A stretch of DNA of 64,000 bases. Origin: Kingdonia uniflora. Lineage: Eukaryota; Streptophyta; Magnoliopsida; Ranunculales; Circaeasteraceae. Of this stretch, positions 22,201 through 33,698 are shown piece by piece (the stretch's first letter is position 1; the number at the start of each line of letters is the position of its first letter). The notes below the pieces were generated by a model. It was not told the DNA's origin and ran no database searches. It was given only the letters and a program-made list of their open reading frames with translations. The stretch covers positions 1,054,001 to 1,118,000 of the forward strand of contig JACGCM010000004.1 of assembly GCA_014058105.1 (NCBI GenBank), read 5' to 3'. Both the position numbers and the translations under genes were made by a program.

Positions 22201-23612
22201 ATACTAAAACTTGTTATATTTACTAGGCTGAACTGGATTCATCTCGTGCACATGAGGACAACGTACTCTTGTGCAATCGGGAATTTGTGAAGCAGTTTGA
22301 CAGGATGAAGGAGGCGAACGAGAACATAGAGGATCAATACATAAAAGCGTATTTCAGACTGGAGAAGTTGGATCAAGCCATTTCTCACCTGACTCTTCAG
22401 GTCGAAGAGAAAGATTATGAGATTAAGAAGGGATTAGTAAATTTATCTGAGGCCACAGAACGTGCCGAGAAACTTCAACGTTAGGTCGATGCGTTTGTTG
22501 CGAAGGGTAAGTAGGCCGACACGGCTCAATACCGTATTCAGGCGCTGGAACGATCTGAGGATCAATATCAATCTGATCTCCATAGGTGTTGGATCAATCG
22601 GGAGCGAATGAGACAAAAATTCATCGAAAAGGGTGACGAGCTGAGAGTAGCTCGAGAAAAGCTATTAGCTTCAGAGGCCGCAGTTGAACATTTGCAAACA
22701 GCCCTCCCCGCCAAGGATATGGAATTCTGAGAAATGCAATTCAGGTGCGATAACTTAAACGAGAAAGTTACTCGACTTAAAGCTGAAAAGGATCAAGCCA
22801 TTGCTCATGTCAAGAAAGTCGAGGCTAGAGAGCATTCTGGGGGAAGTAGAACTAAGGTTAAAGCTCCTTTAGTTTGAGGGGATATAGTTAGTCTCTCAGG
22901 TCAGATTAGAGAGCTGGAAAGTTACGTGTCTCAAATTTAGGGGAACGCTCAGAAGGGAAATACAAATTTGAGGGAATGTTAGCATAAGCTGGATGCTGCT
23001 CTTATTTGGGAGAAAGTTCTGGAGGGGGAGATTAAAATAAAGGAATTGCTGGTGAAGAAGAAAGAAGAATTATTAAAAGATCTGTCGGCCAGAGAAGAGT
23101 TGAACGCTGAGCTTGGGACACTTCGTACTTATATAATAGACTTAGAAGCCATGAATCTAGCGGAGCCAGCAAAGTACATTTCCAAGTTGGAGGAGGAGGC
23201 CATTTATCATGATTGGGCTAATACAGAAATAATTGAATAGAAGGATAATTGCGCTAGGTTAAAGGTACGCCTCGAGAGATTGAAGGCGAGATTTGTAACA
23301 GCGGTAGTACCTAGTGTGTCTCGATCTTGCCTATTAAGGGTGATCGTTGTATATTTTGTAAAGGAAGTTAAAAGACTTAAGTTAGAATGAGATACCTTGC
23401 TCAAAACTCTATCCGATAAGGGATGCACCTGTGGAGCTAAGATAGATCGAGGTAACTGTCTGGGCGCCATGGAGACCCAACTGGGCCCTCGAACTATTAA
23501 ATTAATAGATCAAGGTAGAGCTACTGTAGCCCACAAACTGAAAGATAGACCCCTTGATGATATGGGGGAAAACATTGATGACTCTCCATTAGTAGAAAAG
23601 AATCTTTTGTAG
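19295..23612 (+). pseudogene. Antisense multi-exon coiled-coil gene of the Tat-type element
   Basis: Plus-strand gene antisense to gag-pol. Exons with good splice signals can be followed: one ending ACTGAAG/GTTAGT near 19711; 19859-20668 (MGRSSVNEVL, GFSGQLISYPPGSDAFREF, then RITPEDVLQFYRVKNYKASR; a frame change near 20130 and 20330); 20747-21238 (basic, ends ATG/GTAAGT); 21314-21713 (ERDRLGCHLMMKGYSQEEVD and DTYVEVEDEEAEVMGVVDGL); 21823-21922; and 22228-23612, a long coiled coil (LDQAISHLTLQVEEKDYEIK). Antisense ORFs between pol and the 3' LTR are known in the Tat lineage, but their function is not established. At least six in-frame stops in the last exon make this copy defective. Confidence 0.65.
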
Positions 23613-23654
23613 TATGATTTTGACCTGAAAATAAATAGAATTGTCGCATACACA

Positions 23655-24270
23655 TTGTAATAGATGAAAGCTAGTATGACCATTGCCTTATCTTGTATCT
23701 GGCGGGGTCTTTGTTATAAAACATAGTATTCACATTCGTTTTAATCACAGAAATGGGTTGAGTTAAACCAATTTGAAACTTAATTTGAACTATAAAAATG
23801 TCACAGGCATATAAAATAGATGAAAGCTAGTATGACCTTTGCCTTATCTTATACCTGGCTGAGTCTTTAATGTGAACCAAGTTTTTACACTTGCCACAGT
23901 CGCAGAGATGTAAAGATTCAGCTGAACCAAGTGTTATCCTCGATCCAACCTACTGTAATGAGCCAAACAAGTTGTAAAAGATGAAGACTAGTATGACCTT
24001 TGTTTTATCTCTTGTTTAGTTGAGTCTTTGATGTGAACCAAGTTTTTACACTTGCCACAATCGCAGAGATGCACAGATTTAGCTGATCAAAGTATTATCC
24101 TCAATCCAGCCTACTATAATAAGCCAAACAAGTTGTAAAAGGTGAAGACTAGTATGACCTTTATCTTATCTCTTATTTGGCTGAGTCTTTAAGTTTTTAC
24201 ACTTGCCACAATCGCAGAGATGCAGTAATGGAAGCTAATCAAGTGATATCCTCGATTGAACTTGGAAAAG
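23655..24270. repeat. Tandem repeat of about 160 bp, four copies
   Basis: The block GA(T/A)GAA(A/G)(G)CTAGTATGACC recurs at about 23663, 23820, 23981 and 24142, each time followed by TTATCT and, in the later copies, GAGTCTTT and TTTTTACACTTGCCACA. Spacing is close to 157-162 bp. The array lies between the end of integrase and the antisense gene. Tandem repeats in this position are a known habit of Tat-lineage elements and can seed satellite DNA. Confidence 0.85.
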
Positions 24271-24444
24271 ATTGAGTATCAGCTAGTATTATCTATGCTT
24301 GAATTAACAAGGCTCATGAAGAGAATGACATTGTTTAAAAAAAACTTTCATTGATAAGTTAAGAATTTACATTGGATGGAGATAAAAATCATACTTTTGG
24401 AATTGAAAAAAAAAATGAGAAAGGGAAATGGAGTAGTAAGACGC

Positions 24445-25570
24445 CTAACAATAGTATCGTTTCAGTCGTCTAGTATTGCAAGGATTTAAAATGGGGACTC
24501 CCTCTTTTGTCATGAGATAGTATGATCCCAGGCCTGAGAGACCTGTGATAATGAATGAACCCTCCCAATTGTTGGCTAATTTTCCAACGTGAGGCTCTTT
24601 GCGATGTTGTGAAATCTCTCTGAGGACGAGATCTCTGATTTGGAAAGCATGGCTCCTGACTCGGTTATTATACGATCTCGCAAGCATATGATGATATCGA
24701 CCTAGGTTAGCGATGGCGCATTCCCTGGTGTCATCAATCATATTGAGGCTGCAAGCCAATTCAAACTCATTTTCCTCATCAGTCAACTCGTGATCGCGGA
24801 CTGGGTGATGATATTCAGAAGGAATGACTGCCTCAGTACCATAAGCAAGGAAGAACGGGGTACACCCAGTGGATTGTCGGGGAGTGGTTCGATACGCATA
24901 CAGAACGTGAGGTAGCTCGCGAACCCAATTTCCTTTTTTTTGTGAGTGAAGCCATTTTTTGAGTCTATCCACGATGGTTTTGCTAGTGACTTTGGCTTGG
25001 CCATTGCCTTGAGGGTAGTATGGATTTGATGGTGAGTGAATGATATTGTGATGATTAAGGAAGGTACGACCTTATCTCCCACAAATTGGGGTCCGTTATC
25101 AATACAAATTAGGTGTGGGCACCCGAATCGAGTGATTATGTGGTTCCAGATAAAAGAGATGACCTCATCTTCTCTAGTTCGACATAGTGGAATTGTTTCC
25201 ACCCATTTTGTAAAGTAATCGGTAGCTACGAGTAGGTGGCGGCGATTACTTGGAGAGTTAGGGAATTCGCCGACGAGGTCTAGTGCCCATCTTTTGAATG
25301 GCCAGAAAACCTTGCTTGCATGGAGCTCGAGCGCAGGGGCGCGTGTCATATTTCCATGTCTCTGGCAGGTGTCGCACCTGCGGGAATACTATTTTGCTTG
25401 CTTGCGCATGCCGGGCCATAATACTCCTTAAGTTATAGCTTGGTTCGTCAATGATCTATCCGGGGCATGGGGGCCACAAGTTCCTTCATGTAATTTACAG
25501 AGCAGTTTGTCTGCTTTTGACTTCGAGAGGCACTTGAGGTAAGGCCCTGTGATGGAAAGGCGGTAAAACA
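24445..25570 (-). pseudogene. Integrase of the Tat-type element
   Basis: Minus strand: a His/Cys zinc-binding part ending in CDTCQRHGNMTRAP (about 25390-25340), a core with FKRWALDLVGEFPNSPSNRR and RHLLVATDYFTKWVETIP (first Asp), and CIDNGPQFVGD (second Asp, about 25100). Near 25020 the motif that normally reads NGQAEVTN reads NGQAKVTS, so the catalytic Glu is replaced by Lys. The C-terminal part (24972-24445) is an open 175-residue stretch with LPHVLYAYRTTPRQSTGCTP and FFLAYGTEAVIPSE. A frameshift lies near 25050-25000. Confidence 0.88.
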
Positions 25571-26800
25571 TACCGTTATCAGTAATGTAGCGCTTCGAGT
25601 TGTGGATCAGGTGTCGGCGTTCTTTTGGATCTGCTAGGAGTGGTCCTTTACACTTGTTATCGACTCTGAGGTAGGCAAAGAAAGGCTTTTGCCAATCGTC
25701 GTCTCCCCCTTTATCGCCCCCAGTGTTGACCGTGCATACTGATATGCGATCAATGCTGGGGGTTGAAATGATTTTGATCTGAAGATATCGAGCTTCTGTA
25801 CCCAAAACCCCAACTAGATATGCCAATGAGACGGCGTGTCTGTTTTCCCCTCGAGGATGATATTCGAGAGTTGCTTTCATGAACTTCCTCTTCCTATCTG
25901 TAACGAGGGTTGCGTATTCGATCATCTTCCCATTCTTCTTATACTGCTTTGAATAATGATGAACGATGAGTAATAAATCTGTATAAACTGAGAGTTCGGG
26001 GACATCGAGCTCAAGTGCGAGGTCAAGTCCTTGAATGAGAGCTTGACATTATTTGAGGCCTCAAAATCTAAGCGGATTAATTTCTCAATTCTGCCATTTA
26101 AAGGGGAAATCAAAACAATCCCCATTACTGACCTTGCGGGTCCTGCTGATCCATCTGTGAGAAGCCTCCACCCTGATACAGTGATCTAGTCAGCTCGTTC
26201 ATCGAATGGCTTGGGAGTTGGATTCTCAGGTGTACTTTCGGTAAGGCCTGGGTCGTACTCCTCCCACTCGGGATCTTCCACTGGAAAATCCGCGAGAAAA
26301 TTGGCGACGGCCTGACCTTTTTTAGAATGTCGTTGTTCAAATTTGATATCATGTTCACCCAAACTCACTGACCATTGTTGCACTCTGCGTGACTTCTCTT
26401 TTTTGGACAAAACTTCCCGAAGTGGGTAGTTCGTCATCACTTTGACGGAATACGCTTGGAAGTAGTGTTTGAGTTTCTACGAGTGTAAACAAGGGTGAGA
26501 AGATGTTTATTAATTTTAGAGTACCTTATTTCTGCTGGTGTAAGTGTTTTACTAATAAAGAAGATTGGCTTCTCGATTTTCCCTTCCAGGCGAATGAGAA
26601 CCGAGTTGAGAGAAGTATCTGTGACTGCCAGGTAGATTATTAGTTCCTCATTAGTTACTGGGGTGCTCATTATGGGAGACCTCCCCAAATAGTTACTGGG
26701 GTGCTCATTATGGGTGTCCATGTGACTTCCGCAGTTGGTTGAACCTTTCCTCGTTTGGTACATCCGCGGAGTAATAGGAATAGCCAACGGCAGCGGTCTG
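25571..26800 (-). pseudogene. RNase H and second RNase H-like domain of the Tat-type element
   Basis: The first RNase H is seen at about 26800-26250: LYLAVTD-type start (ELIIYLAVTDTSLNSVLIR), PIFFISKTLTPAEIRYSKIN, then YPLREVLSKKEKSRRVQQWS and AVANFLADFP. A second RNase H-like domain begins near 26160 with DGSAGPA followed by GIVLISPLNGRIEKLIRLDF and EASNN, the pattern of the additional domain that marks Tat elements. After it comes the linker to integrase (25925-25428). The upper part around 26680-26700 contains a short duplicated CAT/TACTGGGGTGCTCATTATGG block. Stops and frame changes separate the pieces. Confidence 0.75.
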
Positions 26801-27760
26801 AAGATTTGGAGATGAAACGGTTGATCGTGGTAATCTTGCAGGCAAATTTTTTAACGTCTTTTATTGTCTTTGGAGAAGGTATGTCGATGAGTGCCCAAAT
26901 TTGATCTGGATCGGCCTCAATCCCTTTCTTGCTGATGAGGTGGCATAGAAAGCGGCCAAAATATACCCCAAATTGATACCTATCAGGGTTGAGATGCATT
27001 CTGTAAGATACAAGGATGTTGAATATTGTGTTAAGATTTGAGATGTGATTTTCTGACTATATGCTTTTCCACAAGAGATCATTGATGTAGACTTTAACAA
27101 TTTTTCCCAGGTGTGCTTTGAACATAACAGTCATTAATCGTTAATATGTGGCCCCTGCATTCTTGAGCCCAAGGGCATGACTTTGTAACAGTAAAGGCCA
27201 CTTTCGGTGATGAATGTTGTCTTCTCTTGATCTTCTTCCAGAAGTGGAATTTGATTATATCCTGAAGCAGCGCCCATCATAGATAGGAGATCATGGCCTG
27301 TAGTGGAATCGAGGATCTGATGAATATTGGGAAGAGGGAAACTGTCCTTCGGGGTATGTTTGTTCAGATCTGTAAAATCTACACAAACACAAACTTTTCC
27401 GTTCTTCTTTGGGACAACGACAATGTTGGATATCCTGTTCGGATACTTGGCTTCTCGAATGAATCCACTTTGATCAATTTCTCGATCTCGATGTTAACTT
27501 CATCTCGAAGATGAGGTGATAGTTGTTGCTGTATCTATTTGACCGTTGGGGCGTTTATGTTGATGGCTAACTTGTGGCAAGCCATAACCGGATCGACTCC
27601 GGGCATTTCTTTTAAAGACCATGCAAAAACATCTCGATTGAGTTGCAGGAACTGGATGAGAGCGTCTTTCTCGTGCTGAACCAACTTGGTTCCGATGAGC
27701 GTGCCTCTGCCAGGTCCATCAATATTGATATATTCCATGGGCTCCTCTGTAAGTGATTGG
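26800..27760 (-). pseudogene. Reverse transcriptase of the Tat-type element
   Basis: Begins with GTKLVQHEKDALIQFLQLNR and DVFAWSLKEMPGVDP (27690-27600), continues through a region broken by frameshifts (a VVVPKKNGKVCVCVDFTDLN-type block is recognisable near 27430-27350), and reaches the catalytic box at 27078-27089. Active relatives have YVDD or YIDD; here it reads YIND, so one metal-binding Asp is lost. The thumb and connection follow (HLNPDRYQFGVYFGRFLCHL, 26999 onward). Confidence 0.8.
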
Positions 27761-27789
27761 TCATCTAGGTGATCAATTTTTGGTAATTG

Positions 27790-29757
27790 CTATACGGCCA
27801 ATCTGTCAGAAGTATCTAGGATGGCAGAGACAATATTTTTACAAGCTCGAGAGAGCTTTTGACTACCTTTGATCTCATAAATACCATTGTCGTACTTGAA
27901 CCGGAGGGCTTGGTGATAGGTAGAAGCGATTGCTTCCATATTGTGTATCCAGCAGTGGCCCATAATCCCAAGATAGCCAGACTTGGCATTGATGATGTAT
28001 AAAACGACATCGATAGTGGTTGGTCCTGCGGTAATAGGTAAGATAATCTTGCCTATTCGTTCCTCCCTGGAGCCGTTAAACCCGCTGATGTCTATGTCGC
28101 TTTGAATGACTTGGTCGGCCAAACCCATCTGGTCGATCGTAATCTGAAAAAGAATTTCAATACCGCTTCCAGTATCGATCATCAATATGTGCATGACAAA
28201 CTGTTTCATCTTGAGGATTATGACTAACACGTCATGATGTGGAAATTTGACATGGCTAGTGTCGCAATCCTCGAAAGAGATTCCAAGTCGGCGATTTCTC
28301 GACTCGGGAAGAAGTTTGGCTTCTTTCCCTTGAGGTCTAGGATCACAACATTTAGAGAGCCTCCGGCGCTTCGATCGGTTGAAATTGTTGATCTGGCTAA
28401 TTTCGATCATGTTGCTGAGGTACATGTAGTAGATACGCTTCTCCTCAGCTCTATCGTTGACCTGAGCAACTTTGAGTTGTTTCTTATGGTTTCCATCTTG
28501 GTATGACTTTAGGTCAACAATGTATTCGAGCATCCGTCCTTCCTTGAAAATGAGTTCGAGCATCCGCTGTAGAGCATAACAATTGTTAGTAGAATAATGA
28601 TTTACCTTATGATGTAGGCAAAATGGTCGATTCTCGATGGGCTCCAGCGGTCGAGAGGCGCGGTAGAACGGGTCTTTTGACAGTAGTGGAAAAAGTGTGG
28701 AGACTCGGACATTCAGCTTTGGGAGGACAGGTTTGTTTTGCTGACCGCTTCTCCGAGGGTACTCAGTGTTTCCCTTGGTGCGTTTATGATCTCCCTGTTT
28801 CTCCTTAGGCTCGCTGGTCCGTTCTGTAGGTGGAGATTTGGTGGAGAGGACAGACTTAGTAGATTTTTGTCGCTCAGACATTATCCTCTTTAAGTTAACG
28901 TAACCGTTGACCTTGGTGATCATCTCCTCTAACGTCGTCGGTTTGTTAAGGAAGAGATATTCCTTGGCTTTACAATCGAGCCGAAGAACATTGGTGAAAG
29001 TGGTAACAACTGTCTTTTGGTCGAGGTTATCCACCTTTCTTGTGAGCTCTAGGAATTTCTTTGAAAAATCTTCAAGCTTATCTCCATGTGACTGCTTAAG
29101 AGCGATAAGAGAATACAAGTTCTCCAATTTGTCTCGGTTGTGGGCATATGTTTTGATGAATTACTTCCGCAGCTGATCAAATGTAAAGATAGATTCCTCA
29201 GGAAGAGAATGAAACTATCAGAGTGGCTCTTCCTGTAAACTTATGGTGAACAGACGGCAGAGAATGTGGTTGAGATTGGAGTACAACCCCAATAAATTGC
29301 GGTATTGCTGAATATGTTCCTTCGGATCAATACCTTTGTACTTATGAATTTGAGGAGTATGAAAACCTTTCGGTATATCCATATCGAATAGTTTTTTGGC
29401 AATCGGGCTTCCTTGTAACGTCGTGGTATCGTCGGTAGTACCCAGAACTTGTGCCTCGATTAGCTTCTTAATTCGTTAATCCATATGTTTTTTCGTGACG
29501 TAATGACGAGTTGGTTGAATTGTTGGACGTGCTGGCAGGGGATGATGAGTTCCCGTACCTTCACTCAAGCGATCTCGTGCTGGAATTTGATGTAGAGGTC
29601 GTTGGTCTTCTTCATGATGGATGGAAATCTGATGACCTCGACTGACTTCTGAGTGAACTTTTCTCCCTAAATGGATGGAAGGTTGCGGTCCATGTGGTAG
29701 ATTTATGGAGATGGCTTTACTGGCGACTCCCCGAGGTCCCAACCATTCCCTTGCCAA
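27790..29757 (-). pseudogene. Gag and aspartic protease of the Tat-type element
   Basis: The N-terminal gag region (29757-29220) contains PKGFHTPQIHKYKGIDPKEH and HIQQYRNLLGLYSN. After a stop comes FHSLPEESIFTFDQLRK, the usual gag signature, and then a clean 445-residue frame (29127-27790). This frame holds the end of gag (SLIALKQSHGDKLEDFSKKF), a Lys/Arg-rich linker with a remnant zinc-knuckle-like block (FCLHHKVNHYSTNNCYALQR) and the protease with LMIDTGSGIEILF (active-site Asp, about 28180). Two or more stops lie upstream of 29127. Confidence 0.88.
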
Positions 29758-30117
29758 AATACAGGAGATCCCTAAAAGTTGACCGTGACCCCTGGCTGGA
29801 GTAGCCGGCTGAGTATTTTACAGAGCCTCGAGTGCAGTCTACATCGTTGCCATCTGATCTTCATGCCGTTTGAGCGCGGTCAAACGAGCTTGTCGTTCTG
29901 TGTCGAGCTCTTTCTCTCGGAGCTCGCGATCCTTTGTCAATTGAAGTTCGAGATCGGCGCGTTTCTCTGCCTCTGTGTGAAGATTCTCCCGTAATTCGAT
30001 GAGTTATCCCGGATCCACAGAGATTTTGAGTTGAGTTCCAATGGCCTGTCGTCTGGAAGAAACCATAGTTGAAAATTGTAATAAAAGACTGCCTTAGGGT
30101 ATCGTGGAAATCTAATA

Positions 30118-30138
30118 TTTCTCACAGACGACGCCAAA
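30118..30138 (-). other. Primer-binding-site region of the Tat-type element
   Basis: Directly inside the 5' LTR on the minus strand the sequence reads TTTGGCGTCGTCTGTGAGAA. Many plant Ty3/gypsy elements have a very similar TTGGCGCCGTCTGTGGGAA here, where a tRNA 3' end primes minus-strand synthesis. Two or three positions differ from that form. Confidence 0.6.
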
Positions 30139-30717
30139 TGTAATGGCCAAATTTCGTAGCTCGATACGATTAGGAATTGGCTATCACTCCAATGATCCTG
30201 TAACACTACGCTAATATAAAACAAGAATTGGAGACATGTATTTTTAGCGTGGAAAACCTCTGAACAAGTAAAAAACTACGACCTCGTATGAAGGATTTTT
30301 GTAAAAGTATCTTTATTGCTTGGAGTCGATATCTTTATTACAAGTGATCTATAGAATATATAAATGTTTTTGATCTCGTAAATAAGAAGTTTGAGTAATT
30401 TTTCTGGTCTTTGTCTCTTCTGGAGCTTCTTTTTTATATAGGCTTTTCCCACAGCTCTTTGTCGTGCTAGAGCACGTCTTCCGAATAATGTGGTTAGTGA
30501 CGGTTGAATGGATAACTGACGAGTTCGTGGGAGACAGGTGTCTTTGACTAAATAACGTCTTCCGGGTTTAGCTCGACCCACGTTCTTGAGTAGTTCGTGG
30601 GGCTGGTTGGCATGTTTGACTGGAGTGTTAAGTGCTAAAATTACGTGAGCCTGAGATGGAGGTAAATCAATCTGGATGAGCTCGATTTTGTGTGAGATCT
30701 AGGGATATGTCCGTACA
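30139..30717 (-). repeat. 5' LTR of the Tat-type element
   Basis: Direct copy of 16654-17233, about 91 percent identical by hand count, mostly with transitions between them. On the minus strand it starts TGTACGGAC and ends GCCATTACA. Confidence 0.9.
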
Positions 30718-31231
30718 GGTAGGACCTATTATAAGTGTTGCAAAATGCTCTTATCAATTAAAAATAAAAATGATTTTCGACTAAAGATATTCGTTTGGTC
30801 CGTTTTCAGTGCTCTTATCACGGCATGGTTTTATTTCTGAATACCTGGATCAGTAGGAAGCATTTCAGTGTTTGAGTTGGAAAAAATAGTACAAACTGAC
30901 GTGATATCTTCTAAATTTGCCAAAGATTTCACGGTTTCGATGTCAGCGAGGAGTTTATGGTTTGATCTTTTGGTGTGGAGGAGTGAGTGTTGGAGGTGAA
31001 GATTAAATCAAAGGTTTGTTTTCTCCATTAACTTTGATAACTGTTTTATAATTTGAAAGTTCTTATTCTACTTCATTTTCAAGCTAAGACATGATCTCTG
31101 GATGGAAGAAGAGGGATTGAATTTGATTACGACAGTACATGATTTAGATATACATGTAATGGTTTTAAACATGTTATTGCTTGGGGAGGGGAAGAAAGAG
31201 AAGATTGAGTAAATAAGGAATAGAGGGAGAC
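30718..31231 (-). repeat. Outer part of the right arm of the foldback element
   Basis: Reverse complement of about 8511-9060. Directly adjacent to the Tat-type element; the junction word GGTAG matches GGTAC at 16649-16653 in four of five bases. Confidence 0.8.
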
Positions 31232-32114
31232 TTTTGTTTGTTTGTGAATCTTTGGCTTTTAACTGTGGCTATAGACTAGATAACTAGTGATCCATAAGAT
31301 GGCTTGTTAATCCGATTTGGTTATTTAAATCGCCGACTTAGTGATTTGGAAAGAGAGAAGAAATTTTGTTTGTGACTAGTACTACCCGTGACCCAGTCAC
31401 GGCAAGAACGTTGATGCGCCTTTGGCGCTGCTCGCGACCAAGTTACGGTAAATACATCGACACGCCATCGGCACTACAATTGCAACGCATGTGCGTGAAT
31501 CCTTTCACTATTTCAGAATAGGTTTAAAATGACATTAATGGATTAAATTCTATAATTATTGGAGCTAGTCGACTTGCTTAAAGTTTGCAATGAGAGACCA
31601 AAAAAACAATGATATGAGAAAATGTCTAGCTAAGACACTAAAGTGAACATACTCTTTTAGGGGGAAACTGCATATTTCTATAAGATATTAGACCCAGCTT
31701 CAATTTTTGTGCTTCCCCATGGAGTCCACTCCTTTCTAAATCGACTTTAAGTGTCCACTAAGATTTGCAAGGCGGGTGTCAAAATCACACTTATGATTAG
31801 TTGCCGCAAACACCATTTCTTATGTCGCTAATTCATCCAACATAGACTCGCAGTCTGGCACAAAACTACACACCTATGGGTTTAATTACTGGAATCACAA
31901 AACTATCAGACACCATAATTATTGTAACCTTATGATAATTTTATAGTTTTGAAAATAATACTAATGTTAAGAAAGAAATACCGACCCCTATAACAGTTTA
32001 ATCACTGTAACTTCTCCAATATTTCAATCAATGCTACTGTTGGTGTCTTAGGATAAAAATAAGAACCCGTGCCATCGATTTTTGCCGTTGATACTGGCCG
32101 TTGATTACCCCTCT
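31232..32114. other. Spacer without a recognisable gene
   Basis: AT-rich, no long ORF. A two-copy imperfect repeat of about 45 bp occurs near 31387-31475 (shared words GTCACGG / GTTACGG and GCGCC / CGCCATCGGC). Otherwise nothing is recognised. Confidence 0.4.
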
Positions 32115-32412
32115 GTATTTTGACAATTCCCATTTACTTCTTGCAACGAAAACCGTGGGTATTTTATCATCCCATTGAACAACTTTATGACATTATCAAG
32201 TGCAATCAGACATTTAAGAAATCAATTTGAGAGCGTGATTCTTCGTGGTTTAGAAGAGAATACATGGAATGTTTCAGACCCTTTATAGTTGAGCTCAGGC
32301 TGGAAGAAGTTTGTAGCAGACAACCATTTGAAAGAAAATGACGTCTGCGTCTTCAAGCTAGTTAAGAAGAACCATAACGAGTTAAAAGTCTTCATATTCC
32401 GTGTCGTTTGAG
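32115..32412 (+). pseudogene. B3 DNA-binding domain relic (REM-like)
   Basis: The plus strand encodes a partial B3 domain: FIIPLNNFMTLSSAIRHLRN, then VILRGLEENTWNVSDPL, a TAG stop at about 32287, and LSSGWKKFVADNHLKENDVC followed by VFKLV. The GWKKFV...N.L...D.C.F.L pattern is the C-terminal half of a plant B3 domain, most like REM-type proteins. Intact B3 proteins are nuclear DNA-binding factors. Only this single domain is visible and it carries a stop, so it is a fragment of a dead gene. Confidence 0.7.
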
Positions 32413-32833
32413 TTATGGCTAGATTGAGTCATGGAGAAGAGTTTGAGTGGAGTAAGAAAATAATGAATATTGTATCCTCGAACCAGGGTGCTTAAATATG
32501 CCTAGTTTCTTTAAAATCCCTTACTACGGAAACATTGGCTTATCTCATATGTTTGATCTAAATGGGATTTGGTTATCTCTTGTTTTTGCACTTACCTTCC
32601 ATTAATGATGGGGTTTTTTATGACTATGAAGATGTCTTTTAGTATATGAGAATTCCCTTGAACATTTTTGAAAATATGTTGCAGAATATTTCGTTCCTCC
32701 TTAACACGGAAAGTTAAGACATGTTAATCAATAATTTACTAAGATTTCTTCTTGAATCGAAACTAGAACTGTTTTCTTATAAAAATGTGATGTTGGTGAT
32801 AGATGATAAATGCACGACAGTGGTTTTGGTTTA

Positions 32834-33698
32834 TGTTGGATTGTTTCAAAAACTCATTTGGACCTTGGGCTTGGGGCCTTTGTTCTCATTTAAAGTGGGT
32901 CTTTCATCTCCTTCTTTCCAACGGCTATTACATTGATAGACCTGATCTTCAGGCAGCGTTTCGCATGAGTGTTTTGCATGCATTTATAGATTGTTATTCG
33001 ACGTTAAACTTGCTTATTACCGTTGTGTTTAACCCTGTAAATACCTTCCTTCCTCCTACAAACAAAAACACTCAGCAAACACACAAAACAACTGTTCATC
33101 GTCTTCTCTCTTTCTCTCTCTAAAACAGTTTATACTTGAGGTGCAAACTCATTCAGTTTTTACGTAGACTTCCGGCGAAGCTGCCGTATATGCTCGTTGT
33201 ATCCTGGGAGAGTACTTAAGATACTCTTTAAATAGAGTGCGACCCACGCCTCGAGTGCTAATCATCTTGTTACTCTTTCAGATCAATTGTTGTTACTGTT
33301 GCTATTGTTCAGAACTCGGTGTTGCTGTTACGAAGCTTAATTTTGTTGCGAAACTCGAGTTTGTTGTTACTATTCTAGTTCGAAATTGTTACTGTTACAG
33401 TTCGAGTTTGCTATTACAACTTCCGATCAACACTGCTGCTGTTTGAAGCAAACAACTGAGTTGCACTTCAGATCATACTTCTAATCAATTTGCTGTTACA
33501 AATTCAAAAATCGATTTGCTGTGTTTAAGAACTGAGGTGCTGTTGTTCATACCACAATACTTGCTGTTACCTTGCTACTATTACTGCTTGCTGTTTATCA
33601 CTCTAAGACTCCTTGCTGCTGGTTGTATAATTGTTGTTGCTGATTACGTCACTTACTTGGGGAAGCAAATTACAGGTTCCTTTCAATATTATTCAACA
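32834..33698 (+). mobile_element. Solo LTR, Ty1/copia-like, 865 bp
   Basis: The segment starts TGTTGGATTG and ends TTATTCAACA, the TGTTG...CAACA ends typical of plant copia LTRs. It is flanked by a perfect 5-bp duplication GTTTA (32829-32833 and 33699-33703). The second half is rich in TTGCTGTTA-like words and contains a CTTTAAATAG box near 33228. No gag or pol adjoins it, so it is probably a solo LTR left by recombination. Confidence 0.75.

Larger units (their letters stand above)
16654..30717 (-). mobile_element. Tat-type Ty3/gypsy LTR retrotransposon, 14.06 kb
   Basis: Two LTRs of about 580 bp (16654-17233 and 30139-30717) begin and end TG...CA and flank 12.9 kb. Flanking 5-mers GGTAC and GGTAG match at four of five positions. 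gag-pol runs on the minus strand, so the right LTR is the 5' one. Two features point to the Tat lineage: a second RNase H-like domain between RNase H and integrase, and an antisense gene with tandem repeats in the 3' part. By hand the LTRs differ at roughly 50-55 of 580 positions (about 9 percent), so the insertion is old. Reverse transcriptase and integrase have lost catalytic residues. Confidence 0.9.
8511..31231. mobile_element. Foldback (palindromic) element, split by two insertions
   Basis: The sequence at 8511-9363 is the reverse complement, at high similarity by eye, of a right arm now in three pieces: about 9480-9608, 16456-16653 and 30718-31231. Without the two insertions the element would be about 1.8 kb, with arms near 0.84 kb and a loop of about 116 bp (9364-9479). 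Outer ends share the word TCTCCCTCTATT. I could not find a clear target-site duplication. No coding capacity is apparent. A PIF/Harbinger element sits at 9612-16455 and a Tat-type retrotransposon at 16654-30717, both inside the right arm. Confidence 0.75.

Noticed and set aside
28234..29176. Plus-strand ORFs of 60-90 residues opposite gag
   Set aside because: The minus strand encodes recognisable gag and protease here; these are shadows.
16654..30717. Possible active retrotransposon
   Set aside because: About 9 percent LTR divergence, many stops, a YIND polymerase box and a lost integrase Glu rule out activity of this copy.
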